From the NCBI GenBank assembly GCA_014529385.2, contig CM043945.1, positions 152,371,741 to 152,435,740 of the forward strand: a DNA stretch of 64,000 nucleotides, written 5' to 3'. The notes beneath the pieces were generated by a model. The model ran no database searches. It had not been told where the DNA came from and worked only from the letters and a program-made list of their open reading frames with translations. Positions 34,006 through 46,948 of the stretch are shown here, piece after piece. Every line of letters begins with the position of its first letter. The first letter of the stretch is position 1. This DNA comes from Adiantum capillus-veneris. Lineage: Eukaryota; Streptophyta; Polypodiopsida; Polypodiales; Pteridaceae. Made by a program: the position numbers and the translations under genes.

Positions 34006-37000
34006 CTTGTGGCCCTAGGGCCGTAGGGTGTCAACGTAGAGCATAGAGGGGTTTAGGGTAGCATAGAGCACACCTAGGTCCTAGGCCATAGGGTTTCAAT
34101 GTAGAGCATTTAGGTTTTTTTAAATTATTTCCATGGAGCATGACACCTTGTTGCCGTAAAGCAATAGGAGACAAACCTAGAGAAATGGTGGTTTCTTATT
34201 AGCATATGGCACAACCGCCATAAGATCCAAGATATAGAGCATGGAGAGTTTTCCTTAGTATACAACAAACCCTATGGCCATAAAGAGAGCACCCTATGGC
34301 CTTGGGGCCATAGGTTGCCAAAAAACCCTCATAGTGGTTTCTAGCATACAGGGTGCCATATAAAGCATAGATCGGTTCTTACTAGCATAGAGCAGACCCT
34401 ATGGACTTTAGGCAAAAGGGTGCCAATATAGAGCATGGAGAGGCTCTTACTAGAATAGAGGGGACCCTATGGCCTTCAAGCCACATGGTGCCAATATAGA
34501 GCAAATAGTGTTTTTTATTCACAAATATAGCTCCCTATGGCCCTAGGGCCATTGGTTGTCCAAAATCCATCATGAAGGGTTTCTTCAAATTGAAAACATA
34601 GAAGGAACCTTGTGGCCCTTGGGGCCATAGGATGTCATTATAGAGAATCGAGAGCTTCTTACTAACATAGGATGTCATTATAGAGCTTCTTACTAACATA
34701 GAGGGGACCCTATGGCCTACAAGCCTTAGGGTGTCAATATAGACCAAATAGTGCTTTATACCGGCATAGAGACCACTCTATGGCCCTGGGGCCATAGGTT
34801 GCCAAAACAATGAGGGTTTTTTTGAAACAATGAGGGCACCTTGTGGCCTTGGGGCCAAAGGATGTCAACATAGAGCATAGAGCATAGAGCATAGAGCATA
34901 GAGAGATTCTTACTACCATGGAGGGAACCCTATGGCCTTTCGGCCAGAGGGTTTCATTATAGAGAAAACAAAGGTTCTTACTAGCATAGAGGGGACCCTA
35001 TGACCGCCAGCCCACAAAGTCTCCTCAATATAGAGCAAATAGTGTTTTTTAATGGCATGGACAGCACCCTATGGCCCTGGGTCCATGGGTTGCCAAAAAA
35101 ACCCTCATGAAGGGTTTCTTTAAAACATACAAGGCAACTTGTGCCCTTAGCGTCATAAGATGTGTAGAGCATAGAGAGGTTCTTACTAGCATATAGGGGA
35201 CCCTATGGCCTTCAGGCCATAGGGTCCCAATATAGATCATAGATCGGTTCTTACTAGCATAGAGAGACCAAATAGTGCTTTATACCTAGGGCCATAAGGT
35301 GCCAAAACAATGAGGGGTTTTTTGAAACAATGAGGGAACCTTGTGGCCTTCGGGCCATAGGATCTCAATATAGATCATAGAGAATAGAGCATAGAGCATA
35401 GAGAGCTTCTTACTATCATAGAGGGAACCCTATGTCCTTCAGGCCACAGGGTGTCAACGTAGAGAAAACAGAGGTTCTTACTAGCATAGAGGGGACCCTA
35501 TGGCCTTCATCCCACAACGTCTCCTCAATGGCATAGAGAGAAACCTATGACCCTGGGTCCATAGGTTGCCAAAAACCCTCATGAAGGGTTTCTTTAAAAC
35601 ATAGAGGGCAACTTGTGGCCTTGGGGTCATAGGATGTGTAGAGAATAGAGAGTTACTTACTAGCATATAGGGAACCCTATGGCCTTCAGGTCATAGGGTG
35701 CCAATATAGAGGATACATCGGTTCTTACTAGCATAGAGACACCAAATAGTTCTTTATACATGTGGCCATATGGTACCAAAACAATGAGGGTTTTTTCAAA
35801 ACAATGAGGGCACCTTGTGGCCTTCGGGCCATAGGATCTCAATATAGAGCATAGAGCATAGAGCATAGAGAGCTTCTTACTACCATAGAGGGAAACCTAT
35901 GACCATCAGGCCATAGGGTGTCAATATAGAGAAAACAAAGGTTCTTACTAGCATAGAGGGGACCCTATGGCCTTCAGCCCAAAAGGTCTCCTCAATATAG
36001 AGAAAATAGTGTTTTTTATTGGCATAGAGAGCACCCTATGGCCCTGGGTCCATAGGGTGCCAAAAAACCCTCATGAAGGGTTTCTTCAAAACATAGAGGG
36101 CACCTTCTGCCCTTGGGGTAATAGGATGTGTAGAGCATAGAGAGGTTCTTACTAGCATACAGGGGAGCCTATGGCCTTCAGGCCATAGGGTGCTAATATA
36201 GAGCATAGATGGGTTATTACTAGCATAGAGAGGCCAAATAGTGCTTTATACCTAAGGCCATAGGGTGTCAAAACAATGAGGGTTTTTTTGAAACAATGAG
36301 GGTACCTTTTGTCCTTGGGGCCATAGGATGTTAATATAGAGCATAGAGAGCTTCTTACTACCATAGAGGGAACCCTATGGCCTTCAGGCCACAGGTTGTC
36401 AACATAGAGAAAACAAAGGTTCTCACTAGCATAGAGGGGACCCTATAGTCTTCAGCCCACAAGGTCTCCTCAATATAGAGAAAATAGTGTTTTTACTGGC
36501 ATAGAGAGCACCCTATGGCCCTAGGTCCATAGGTTGCCAAAAAACCCTCATGAAGGTTTTCTTCAAAACAGAGAGGTCACCTTGTGCCCTTGGGGTCATA
36601 GGATGTGTAGAGCATAGAGAGGTTCTTACTAGCATACAGGGGACCCTATGTCCTTCAGGCCATAGGGTGACAATATAGAGCATAGATTGTTCTTTTTAGC
36701 AAAGAGTGGATCCTATGGCCTTTGCGCCAAAGGGTACCAATATAGAGCATAGATCGGTTCTTACTAGCATAGAGAGACCAAATAGTGCTTTATACCTTGG
36801 GCCATAGGGTGCCAAAACAATGAGGATTTGTTTGAAAAAATGAGGGCACCTTGCGGCCTTGGAGCCATAGGATGTCAATAGCATAGAGCATAGAGCATAG
36901 AGAGCTTCTTAATAGCATGGGACTAGCATATAGGGAGCCCTATGGCCTTTAGGCCACAAGGTGTCAATGTAGAGAAAATAGAGGTTTTTACTAGCATACA

Positions 37001-39310
37001 GGGGACCCTATGGCCTTCAACCCACAAAGTCTCCTCAATGGAATAGAGAGAACCCTATGGACCTAGGTCCATAGGTTGCCCAAAAAGCCTCATGAAGGGT
37101 TTCTTCAAAACATAGAGCGCAACTTGTGGCCTTGGGGTCATAGGATGTGTAGAGCATAGAGAGTTACTTACTAGCATACAGGGGACCCTATGGCCTTCAA
37201 GTCATAGGGTGCCAATATAGAGGATAGATCAGTTCTTACTAGCATAGAGACACCAAATAGTGCTTTATACATGTGGCCATAGGGTGCCAAAACAATGAGA
37301 ATTTTTTCGAAACAATGAGGGCACCTTGTGGCCTTCGGCCATAGGATCTCAATATAGAGCATAAAGCATAGAACATAGAGAGCTTCTTACTAACATAGAG
37401 GGAACCCTATGGACTTCAGGCCACAGGGTGTCAATATAGAGAAAACAGAGGTTCTTACTCGCATAGAGGGGACCCTATGGCCTTCAGCCCACAAGGTCTC
37501 CTCAATATAGAGAAAATAGTGTTTTTTACTGGCATAGAGAGCACCCTATGGCCCTAGGTCCATAGGTTGCCAAAAACCCTCATGAAGGGTTTCTTCAAAA
37601 CATAGAGGGCACCTTGTGCCCTTGGGGTCATAGGATGTGTAGATCATACAAAGGTTCTTACTAGCATACACGGGACCCTATGGCCGGAAGGCCATAGGGT
37701 GCCAATATAGAGCATAGATCGATTCTTACTAGCATAGAGAGACCAGATAGTGCATTATACCTGAGGCCATATGGTGCCAAAACAATGAGGGTTTTTTCTA
37801 AACAATGAGGGAAACTTGTGGCCTTGGGGCCATAGGATGTCAATATAGAGAATAGAGCATAGAGCATAGAGAGCTTCTTACTACCATAGAGAGAACCCTA
37901 TGGCCTTCGGGCCACAGGGTGTCAACATAGAGAAAACAGAGGTTCTTACTAGCATAGAGGGGACCCTATGGCCTTTAGCCCACAAGGTCTCCTCAATATA
38001 GAGCAAATAGTGTTTTTACTGGCATAGAGAGCACTCTTTGGCCCTGGGTCCATAGGTTACCAAAAAACCCTCATGAAGGGTTTCTTCAAAACATAGAGGG
38101 CACCTTGTGCCCTTGGGATCATAGGATATGTAGAGCATAGAGAGGTTCTTACTAGCATACAGGGGACCCTATGGCCCGAAAGCCATAGGGTGCCAATATA
38201 GAGCATAGATTGGTTCATACTAGCAAAGAGCGGACCCTATGGCCTTCAGGCCAAAGGGTGCCAATATAGAGCTTAGATCGGTTCTTACTAGCATAGAGAG
38301 ACCAAATAGTGCTTTATACTTGGGGCCATAGGATGCCAAAACAATGAGGGTTTTTTCAAAACAATGAGGGCACCTTGTGGCCTTGGGGCCATAGGATGTC
38401 AATATAGATCATAGATCATAGAGCATAGAGAGATTCTTACTAGCATGCAGGGAACGCTATGGCCTTCAGGCCACAAGGTGTCAACGTAGAGAAAATAGAG
38501 GTTCTTACTAGCATAGAGGGGAACCTATGGCCTCCAGTCCACAAAGTCAATATAAAGCACCCTTGGGGCCCTTGAGGCAAACCCTATGGCATTCAGGCCT
38601 TAGGGAGCCAATATAGAGCAAATGGTGCTTTATACCAGCATAGAGAGCTATGGCCCTGGGGCCATAGAAAAACAATGAGGGTTTTTTGGAAACAATGAGG
38701 GCTCCTTGTGGCCTTGGGGCCATAGGAAGTCAATGTAGAGCATAGAGCATAGACGATAGAGCATAGAGCACAAAGAGATTCTTAGTAGCATAGAGGGAAC
38801 CCTATGGCCTTCAGGTTACAGGGTGCCATTACAAAGTAAACAGAGTTTCTTACTAGCATAGAGGGGACCCTATGGACTTCATCCCATAAGGTCTCCTCAA
38901 TATAGAGCAAATAGTGGTTTTTACTTGCATGGAGAGCACCATATGGCCCCGGGGCCATAGGTTACCAGAAAACCCTCATGAAGTGTTTCTTCAAAACAGT
39001 GAGGCGACCTTGTGGCCTTGGGTCCATAGGATGTCAATGTAAAGAATAGAGAGGTTCTTAGTAGCATGCAAGGGACCCTATGGCCTTCAGGCCACATGAT
39101 GCCATATGTATTGGTGTAGAGGCTCTAAAGGGTTATTTAGGCCATTCAAGGGATACTACTTTGAGATTCCTCTAATGTCATAAGAGAACATGTGATCACA
39201 CTACCATAGAGTGGCCTAGGTACACTTGTAGAACCATTTTGTTGGCACCCTTTGGACCTAGGACCACATGGTTTAACATAGAGGGGACTGTATGGCCCTA
39301 GGTCCATATG
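34006..39310. repeat. Palindrome-rich tandem array 2, higher-order period about 470-560 bp
   Basis: Subunits of roughly 60-80 bp combine a CCTATGGCC...GGCCATAGGGTG palindrome with CAATATAGAGCATAGA and TTCTTACTAGCATAGAG spacers. Sets of subunits repeat as larger blocks: the landmark TCTCCTCAAT lies at about 35,022, 35,521, 35,989, 36,467, 37,031, 37,499, 37,990 and 38,893. The block order is mostly kept, with one double-length interval near 38.4 kb. Minus-strand open frames recur once per block and share sequence because of the repeat; they are not genes. The array ends just before the plus-strand ParB-like gene. Confidence 0.92.
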
Positions 39311-39360
39311 GATGCATTAAAATCCATCTTGTCTAAATATATGTCATTATTTTTACAAAA

Positions 39361-40006
39361 AATGTCTCAGAAGAGAAAGTCAAAACCAAGTGATGCAACA
39401 AGCTCAACATCAAGTTCTTGGTATCTAGATTTTCCCTTACCAAATGGTGGAAGTGATGAGAAAGTCCACTTGTTCTTTCAAGATAAAGAGCAATTTCCCT
39501 TCAAGGACTATGGTATGTCAAGGAGATAAAGAAAGATTTTTTAGATCTTGAAATGTCTCCATACCTTGGAGTAAAACTACTTAATGGTGACTCCTACTTG
39601 CTGGAGCCTGTGGCCTTTGCTCAAAAATTGGTGAAGGTTTATTATGACGGAGTGACAATGACAAAAGCAGGGTGGGTGAAGATTCAAGACGACACTTCAA
39701 GTGAGAACTTTATAGACTTATATATTGAGGGCTTTAAGAAAGTCAATCAATATTTAGGTAAATTGAGCAACGCAAAGAAGAATAAGAAGCAAAACAATGA
39801 AGACACAGGTAAAGCAAATCAATCTAAGACTCTCAAGGAGAGTCAGACTCCCTCACATGGAGACAATAGTGGAAATGTGGTCGAAGAAAATCTTTCAGTT
39901 ATGCCCTTACAGACTCAAGAAGCAGGAGATTCTAGTGGACTTGCAACCCTAACAGTTGAAACCCCCTCAGTGTGGGAGTGGTTGTGGACACAGCATCCTT
40001 AGCTGT
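39361..40006 (+). pseudogene. N-terminal part of the ParB-like gene (before element C)
   Basis: ATG at 39,361 opens SQKRKSKPSDATSSTSSSWY, a basic and Ser/Thr-rich start, then FPLPNGGSDEKVHLFFQDKE. A frame change or tiny deletion near 39,513-39,543 separates this from SPYLGVKLLNGDSYLLEPV and VYYDGVTMTKAGWVKIQDDT (39,553 onward), followed by a Lys/Asn-rich linker. Another shift near 39,970 leads into DTASLAV, which joins in frame to VLDSITQPKEKDL after element C is ignored. I do not recognise a domain in this part. Confidence 0.55.
40003..40006. repeat. Target site duplication, left (CTGT), element C
   Basis: CTGT precedes the left LTR and recurs at 48,008-48,011. Four bases is one short of usual, but the LTR ends are clear. 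Confidence 0.65.
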
Positions 40007-41045
40007 TGAGGCGGTCCAGGGCGGGCAACAAGAGAGGCGACCTCTAAACACCCCTCAAGGCTCCCGTGCTGCTCAATTGGGGCTGGGGCAACCACAAGCA
40101 CAACAAAACAACAAACCCACAGCCAAACCCAAACAAGATAGGGGCACCACCTAGTTATGGTATGCGAACTAGGACGCAAGAGAGATTTTGGCACAACCAA
40201 GAAGATGCACCACACAACACACACAAGCAACCTCACACCAAGACACACATGAAATGGACCAAAGAGAGCTAGAGCAAAGGGAAGAGAGAGAGGAAAGGAT
40301 CTTGCGTAATACCTTATTTGTGACTTGCAAATGGAGATGGTTCATTATGATGCTATCGTAGAACTCGTACAAAACTCACTCAATGCTTAGTGATTGCTAA
40401 TCATTGCCAAAACACACACACACACTGTCTTAGGGTGTGGGAGACCTCTCACCACAATACCCTCTTACAATGGACAAAAAACTGGCAATGAAAAACATAC
40501 TAAAACACTTTCTAAAATCAAGATCAACCGATAAAAACTCAAAATACACAAGTCACCTTGAATTCACCAAACCGTATTGCACAAATGGAAGGACGAAGAT
40601 TTGAACGTCGAATCACGCCTTTGATGCACCAAACCTCAATTTATTGATGATGAAGGAGCATATACAATAGTGGTTTTGAGATTTGTGGAACTCACGCTCT
40701 CTCACTTGCAATGTGTAGCTTGAAGGCTTCTCTCACACCAAGAGTGAAGCTCACAAGTGGTTGCTACACCTAAGTCTCTCCTCACGCATAGAGTGTTGGG
40801 GTGCTATGTGAGATATTGGAGGTTGTTTTACAAGAAGGAGAGGGGCCTATTTATAGGTTGGAGACCCTCATTAGGATTATTGGAAATCCTAATTTACAAG
40901 CTAACAAATCAGGATTATGATTTTTTTGAATATCAAAACATTGTGGGCCTTCTTTGTCTGCTTGAGTCATGGGTGTGGGCTCAAAAGAGAGCATTATTGA
41001 TGGTAGATAAGGTGAAAGTAAGTTTCAAGGAAGGGGAGAGAGAGA

Positions 41046-41078
<33 letters not shown>

Positions 41079-41621
41079 TTACTATACACATGTCTTGAGG
41101 TGAGGTGTCTTTTATGGTTAGGTCAATGGCTATTTTGTGTTAGTATGTTAGTGGTTAGTGTTAGTAATCACTAGAAAGTTAATGATATATTTACAATGGG
41201 TAGAATGGGGTGGATGGTTGGAGTAAGATGGTTGAATGAAGTGAGAAAATCCTTGTGATGGTGAAGCTTGAAGAAGTTTTGGACTTACTTGTGTAGGTTC
41301 TCAAAATGACCATCGATCTTCTTCTTCGTCTTCTCTTCTTTACGCCACCGCCGCCAAGGTTGATCATCGTGATGAAAATGGTAATTCCGTTGATGAGATA
41401 TTTTGATTTGCAGAGGTTAAGCATGGTACACATGCTGAATTTATGTATATATATAAGGAGTAAGATGGAATTGTACTTTGGAGATAATAGAGAGAGGCAT
41501 AGAGATGGTGTATGTACATGGAGAGCTCATATGAGAGCTATGGGAGTAAGTGGGGAGGTTAATGGTGAAGAAGGTGACAGAAACCATTGAAGGTGCAGGT
41601 TTGAGTGAGGGATTGAGAGAA

Positions 41622-41662
<41 letters not shown>

Positions 41663-42720
41663 AGTGTGGAAAGAGGTGAGAGAAGACTATGGGCTACTTG
41701 TGAAAAAAGTGGGCAGACTGGGGTCCACTCAAAAAATCATAGCTCACCGCTGGTAGCTCCAAAAATCATGAAAACATTTGAGGTGATTGTTTAAAGCGTG
41801 GGCTACATTTTCTCTTTTGACCACTGCTACAAATTCGGAGTGGAGATAGGTGCCAAAATTCTCACCAAAAAGCCTGTTTTTATGCCTGCAAAAGTCTTTT
41901 AGTGGAACCCTCCTTTGTTGAATTTGTACAATGCATCCAAGAGTGAGCCCCTCCTTTGTCATATCATAATACAAAGCATCCAAGTTGCCCTTGACACATG
42001 CATGGAGGAGGATTATTGGTGAATAAAGAAATATATACATGGTGGGACTAGTGTATGGACTATTCATGGACTTTAGCTCAATGAGCACATGGTGTTAGAA
42101 TAATGAGTAAAAATAATAATAAAAATATGGAGGAGTTATGGATATGGAAAGATATTGAAATCATATGATATGGTCCCTCTTTGAATTATTTTGGGTGAAA
42201 GAGGAAAAGGTATGCAAGTAAATAATATAATAAACTTGACCAATGAGTAGAAATCAATTTTTTGTTTTCACGAGGGTGAGGGTGAAAATGTGGGAGTGAT
42301 TTGTATAAAGGAAAAATATAAGGTTAGAGTATGTACATATTGGCAAAAAATATACTTATGGTGTAAGAGGATGAAAGAAGGCATACACAGGTTTAATAAA
42401 ACACACACCTAAGTATAAATATTTAAATAAAATACCAGAATAATTATAAAAATCCCTATATTTAGGCCATATATATAATGCAATATTTACACACAAATGG
42501 GACATAATATTTTTTATTTTTTTTATTTTTTTTGTTTTTTTGACTCAACTAGCCCAATGACTAGCTAATTGAGGGTTTTTAAGAAAATATGGGAAAAGGC
42601 CCCTAACTCACGCACGCCTATATACAGTGAAATGGTAGGGATAGCCATAGTGTTTGGGTGAATTTGGTAGGGTGAGGTAGCTTACTATGGCAATTATGGA
42701 AAGCCGAAAAACGGCTATCA
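40007..42720 (-). repeat. 3' LTR of element C (2,714 bp)
   Basis: Plus-strand ends TGAGGCGGTCCAGGG and AACGGCTATCA, that is TGATAGCCG...GCCTCA on the coding strand. Contains (GA)n at about 41,036-41,078 and (GT)n at 41,624-41,659. Confidence 0.92.
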
Positions 42721-42740
42721 TTAGCCCCCCCCTTAGATAA
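42721..42740 (-). other. Polypurine tract of element C
   Basis: On the minus strand CTAAGGGGGGGGCTAA directly precedes the TGATAGCC start of the 3' LTR. Confidence 0.75.
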
Positions 42741-42767
42741 TGGTACATTCATGTACCATTTATCCGA

Positions 42768-44957
42768 TCATACAACATGTAGATTGTGTAACGTCTGTCT
42801 TTGTCTGCTCTCATCTTTGAAGAATCTTTGTTGTATGATTAAAAAACCTTGTGTGATATGGAAGGTTCTCCGAGCCAATAGCAAGATGAAATGAAGTGAC
42901 GGAGTGAACCTCCTCCATTGAGAAAGTTTCCATAAGCACCCCCCAGGATCAAAGATCTTGAAATATCTTTCCCAAAGCGAGATGTATGGTATGGAATCAC
43001 TTACTGATTTTGGTTGAAGAAACTTGTAGATTTTACTGTTGTCCATCATTGCATCTATCACTATGAATGTGATATAAAAGATTGATTGCTCTTCCTCTTG
43101 TGTAAAGTTGATGTATCTGCTACGATCTTCAAGATCTTGTATGAGCAAATTCCTGAACTGTAGCTCATAAATTTCATTCAACCTGGGTAGGCTCATCAAG
43201 TAAAAATTTCTATGACCTTTATGATTTAGGAAAGCTTGATCCATGCTTCCAGCTGCTATTGGAAGATATTGTAGATAGTTTACCACATAAGTAGATAATA
43301 GATGAAGGTTTCTATTGCTTCCAACACATTGGAAGAGAATAGATTTTGGTACTGATTGATGAAATATCCACATGTAGCAATCAACAAGTTTTTCATCTAT
43401 GATGAATACCAGAAGAATCACAATGTGCGACCTCCATACAACAAAGAACCAAGTGAAGAAGATTTGGAAACATCCGTTTATCACCAAGTATTCATGTCCT
43501 CTTCCACTTAAGAAGGTATGGTGTCCCCGATGAAAGGTATATGTGAAGAGAGGAGAAGTTGACCTTGAAGAGGTGAAACCCAATGTGAAGATGATTGGGG
43601 CTTCAAAAGCTTGGATTTTCTTGCTAAGAGATTGTCCCATGAATGAAGAGCCACCCACTAAAACACCATTGGAGATAATGATACCCTTCTGATAGTTTCC
43701 TTTTATGATTTTATTTTTTACTACTCTCCCATGCTCTTCATCCCCTTCTAAGCCCCCCCTTTGGCAAGGTTGTAACTCCTCACATTGTACCACCTCAAAG
43801 GTTGATGGAATACTGTTTGATTTTGTGAAACATTTGGCTTCTTGCATGATAGGTTCCTCTATGCTTAACATACATGGGTCATACCAATGCTTTTCAACAT
43901 CCTCAAACACTTCTTGAAGATTATACTCACATGGATTCAACTCACACTCTTCTACTTTGTTTTGGAGTTGGCATTCCATGTACACAATCATCTCTTTATG
44001 ATCAATGTGGTCTATGATCTCTCCACCTATGATTTCATCTTCTTCTTCACTCTCTTCTTTTAGACAAGATACACTCTCAGAACATTCCATAAGATCAAGG
44101 TTACCTTCAAGTTCTTCATTCTCCATAGAGTCATGTTGCACAAAAGATTCGTCTGCTCGGACTAGAAATTGATCCTCCGCCAAGAGGTTTGATGTATCCA
44201 TTATTGAATCATCAATGCCATTTGAGATATCTTGTGTCAATTTTTGCATGCTTGTGATAAAGGTAGAAGAAAGAGATTCCACATTTGAATCTTGGCCACA
44301 CACTTTAGCACTTGAATAATCAATTGGCATGTAAGTAACTTCTTCAACATTTGTCGGAGTAGAAGGAGACAAGTATGGCAAAGGAGATGACTCCTTGATA
44401 GAAACACTTTCATAATGGTTGGTTCTTCTAGCATGATGGAAACCATTTTTGATGTAGAAGTACTTGTGAAACTTCCTTCGGGCAATAGTGACCGCTTCTT
44501 CAAAGGTAGAGGGTCCACTACAAGTAACCTTAGTCTTTAGGAAAGGAGACAAACCCGAAATAAATTGATCCATTTTTACATAATCTGGAAATGTAGAACT
44601 AAATCCACATCCTTCCCATTGACGAGAAAAAATATCCTCATAAGCATAGTAGTCTTCACCATGTTGTTGAAGTCTCCGTAGTGAAGCCCATGCTTTCTCC
44701 GTTGTTGGAACTTTAGAGAATCTGGCCTTCAAAGCTTTGGAAATTTGGGTATACCCATCTTCAATCTGAGAAGACATACTCCAAAACCATTGCTCAGCGT
44801 TGCCTCTAAGGCATAGCAATAGAAAATCCCCTTTTTCAATGTCATCCCTTTTACCAAGGATACGACAAACCATTCTAAAATCAACAAGAAAATCATCAAC
44901 ATCTTCTTCTAGATTCCCGAAGAAGATTGGGATATCCTCAAAGGTATAGCGTGTCAT
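42768..44957 (-). CDS. Element C Gag-like protein, 729 aa
   Basis: A single uninterrupted frame. Residues 1-170 are a retrotransposon gag core: YTFEDIPIFFGNLEEDVDDF, LLLCLRGNAEQWFWSM and MDQFISGLSPFLKTKV then FEEAVTIARRKF. Residues about 200-400 are acidic with several Cys, without a CCHC knuckle. The last 300 residues include a hydrophobic stretch (FFTWFFVVWRSHIVILLVFI) and end regions with IFDPGGCLWKL; I do not recognise this domain. A DPGG motif also closes the element B frame. No protease, RT or integrase motif. The intact frame and near-identical LTRs suggest a recently active element whose RT and integrase came from a partner. Confidence 0.8.
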   Translation of the reverse strand: MTRYTFEDIPIFFGNLEEDVDDFLVDFRMVCRILGKRDDIEKGDFLLLCLRGNAEQWFWSMSSQIEDGYTQISKALKARFSKVPTTEKAWASLRRLQQHGEDYYAYEDIFSRQWEGCGFSSTFPDYVKMDQFISGLSPFLKTKVTCSGPSTFEEAVTIARRKFHKYFYIKNGFHHARRTNHYESVSIKESSPLPYLSPSTPTNVEEVTYMPIDYSSAKVCGQDSNVESLSSTFITSMQKLTQDISNGIDDSIMDTSNLLAEDQFLVRADESFVQHDSMENEELEGNLDLMECSESVSCLKEESEEEDEIIGGEIIDHIDHKEMIVYMECQLQNKVEECELNPCEYNLQEVFEDVEKHWYDPCMLSIEEPIMQEAKCFTKSNSIPSTFEVVQCEELQPCQRGGLEGDEEHGRVVKNKIIKGNYQKGIIISNGVLVGGSSFMGQSLSKKIQAFEAPIIFTLGFTSSRSTSPLFTYTFHRGHHTFLSGRGHEYLVINGCFQIFFTWFFVVWRSHIVILLVFIIDEKLVDCYMWIFHQSVPKSILFQCVGSNRNLHLLSTYVVNYLQYLPIAAGSMDQAFLNHKGHRNFYLMSLPRLNEIYELQFRNLLIQDLEDRSRYINFTQEEEQSIFYITFIVIDAMMDNSKIYKFLQPKSVSDSIPYISLWERYFKIFDPGGCLWKLSQWRRFTPSLHFILLLARRTFHITQGFLIIQQRFFKDESRQRQTLHNLHVV

Positions 44958-45249
44958 AGTCTCTCAATGCTATAACCACACAAAGATTAGTTCCAAACAA
45001 TCATTTTCTCTCATGACATCAACTAACTACACAAAGTTTTGAAAGGTCTTTCAACATGAATTTTAGATTCTTATGTGAAAATGTTTTTTTCCTTTCTTAT
45101 GTTATGCTAATCCAAACCATATTCTAGATCAATTTTTGTTGCCTTCAAATTAAACTCGGTCATACAAGTTTTCATGATTCATATAATCTACTTGATTATG
45201 CTAAAATTCAAGCATTCATGCAATACAACAACAATAAGCACAAAGTCAG
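44958..45249 (-). other. Short leader of element C
   Basis: About 290 bp, AT-rich, between the primer site and the start codon at 44,957. No other feature seen. Confidence 0.6.
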
Positions 45250-45267
45250 TCCTCCGTGGGGGCACCA
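45250..45267 (-). other. Primer-binding site of element C
   Basis: Minus strand TGGTGCCCCCACGGAGGA, four bases inside the 5' LTR. One base different from the site of element B. Confidence 0.65.
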
Positions 45268-45271
45268 AAAT

Positions 45272-46301
45272 TGAGGCGGTCCAGGGCGGGCAACAAGAGA
45301 GGCGACCTCTAAACACCCCTCAAGGCTCCCGTGCTGCTCAATTGGGGCTGGGGCAACCACAAGCACAACAAAACAACAAACCCACAGCCAAACCCAAACA
45401 AGATAGGGGCACCACCTAGTTATGGTATGCGAACTAGGACGCAAGAGAGATTTTGGCACAACCAAGAAGATGCACCACACAACACACACAAGCAACCTCA
45501 CACCAAGACACACATGAAATGGACCAAAGAGATCTAGAGCAAAGGGAAGAGAGAGAGGAAAGGATCTTGCGTAATACCTTATTTGTGACTTGCAAATGGA
45601 GATGGTTCATTATGATGCTATCGTAGATCTCGTACAAAACTCACTCAATGCTTAGTGATTGCTAATCATTGCCAAAACACACACACACACACTGTCTTAG
45701 GGTGTGGGAGACCTCTCACCACAATACCCTCTTACAATGGACAAAAAACTGGCAATGAAAAACACACTAAAACACTTTCTAAAATCAAGATCAACCGATA
45801 AAAACTCAAAATACACAAGTCACCTTGAATTCACCAAACCGTATTGCACAAATGGAAGGACAAAGATTTGAACGTCGAATCACGCCTTTGATGCACCAAA
45901 CCTCAATTTATTGATGATGAAGGAGCATATACAATAGTGGTTTTGAGATTTGTGGAACTCACGCTCTCTCACTTGCAATGTGTAGCTTGAAGGCTTCTCT
46001 CACACCAAGAGTGAAGCTCACAAGTGGTTGCTACACCTAAGTCTCTCCTCACGCATAGAGTGTTGGGGTGCTATGTGAGATATTGGAGGTTGTTTTACAA
46101 GAAGGAGAGGGGCCTATTTATAGGTTGGAGACCCCTCATTAGGATTATTGGAAATCCTAATTTACAAGCTAACAAATCAGGATTATGATTTTTTTGAATA
46201 TCAAAACATTGTGGGCCTTCTTTGTCTGCTTGAGTCATGGGTGTGGGCTCAAAAGAGAGCATTATTGATGGTAGATAAGGTGAAAGTAAGTTTCAAGGAA
46301 G

Positions 46302-46352
<51 letters not shown>

Positions 46353-46895
46353 ACTATACACATGTCTTGAGGTGAGGTGTCTTTTATGGTTAGGTCAATG
46401 GCTATTTTGTGTTAGTATGTTAGTGGTTAGTGTTAGTAATCACTAGAAAGTTAATGATATATTTACAATGGGTAGAATGGGGTGGATGGTTGGAGTAAGA
46501 TGGTTGAATGAAGTGAGCAAATCCTTGTGATGGTGAAGCTTGAAGAAGTTTTGGACTTACTTGTGTAGGTTCTCAAAATGACCATCGATCTTCTTCTTCG
46601 TCTTCTCTTCTTTACGCCACCGCCGCCAAGGTTGATCATCGTGATGAAAATGGTAATTCCGCTGATGAGATCTTTTGATTTGCAGAGGTTAAGCATGGTA
46701 CACATGCTGAATTTATGTATATATATAAGGAGTAAGATGGAATTGTACTTTGGAGATAATAGAGAGAGGCATAGAGATGGTGTATGTACATGGAGAGCTC
46801 ATATGAGAGCTATGGGAGTAAGTGGGGAGGTTAATGGTGAAGAAGGTGAGAGAAACCATTGAAGGTTCAGGTTTGAGTGAGGGATTGAGAGAAAT

Positions 46896-46948
<53 letters not shown>

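Noticed and set aside
34535-38402. Series of 60-70-residue minus-strand open frames with shared sequence (LCSILAPYGLKAIGSP-like)
   Set aside because: They recur once per higher-order block of array 2 and follow from the repeat sequence; no start, stop or codon pattern is conserved independently of the repeat.
32090-39310. CRISPR-like array of repeats and spacers
   Set aside because: Repeats are palindromic plant satellite units of varying length with homologous spacers, in eukaryotic transposon-rich DNA; no cas genes.
39513-39543. Possible tiny intron (GTATGT ... TTTTTTAG) in the ParB-like gene
   Set aside because: About 31 nt is below the workable plant intron size; a frameshift is more likely.
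41191-41590. Open frames on both strands in the element C LTR
   Set aside because: Repeated in both LTRs at 46,463-46,862; mutually antisense and without motifs, so treated as LTR sequence.
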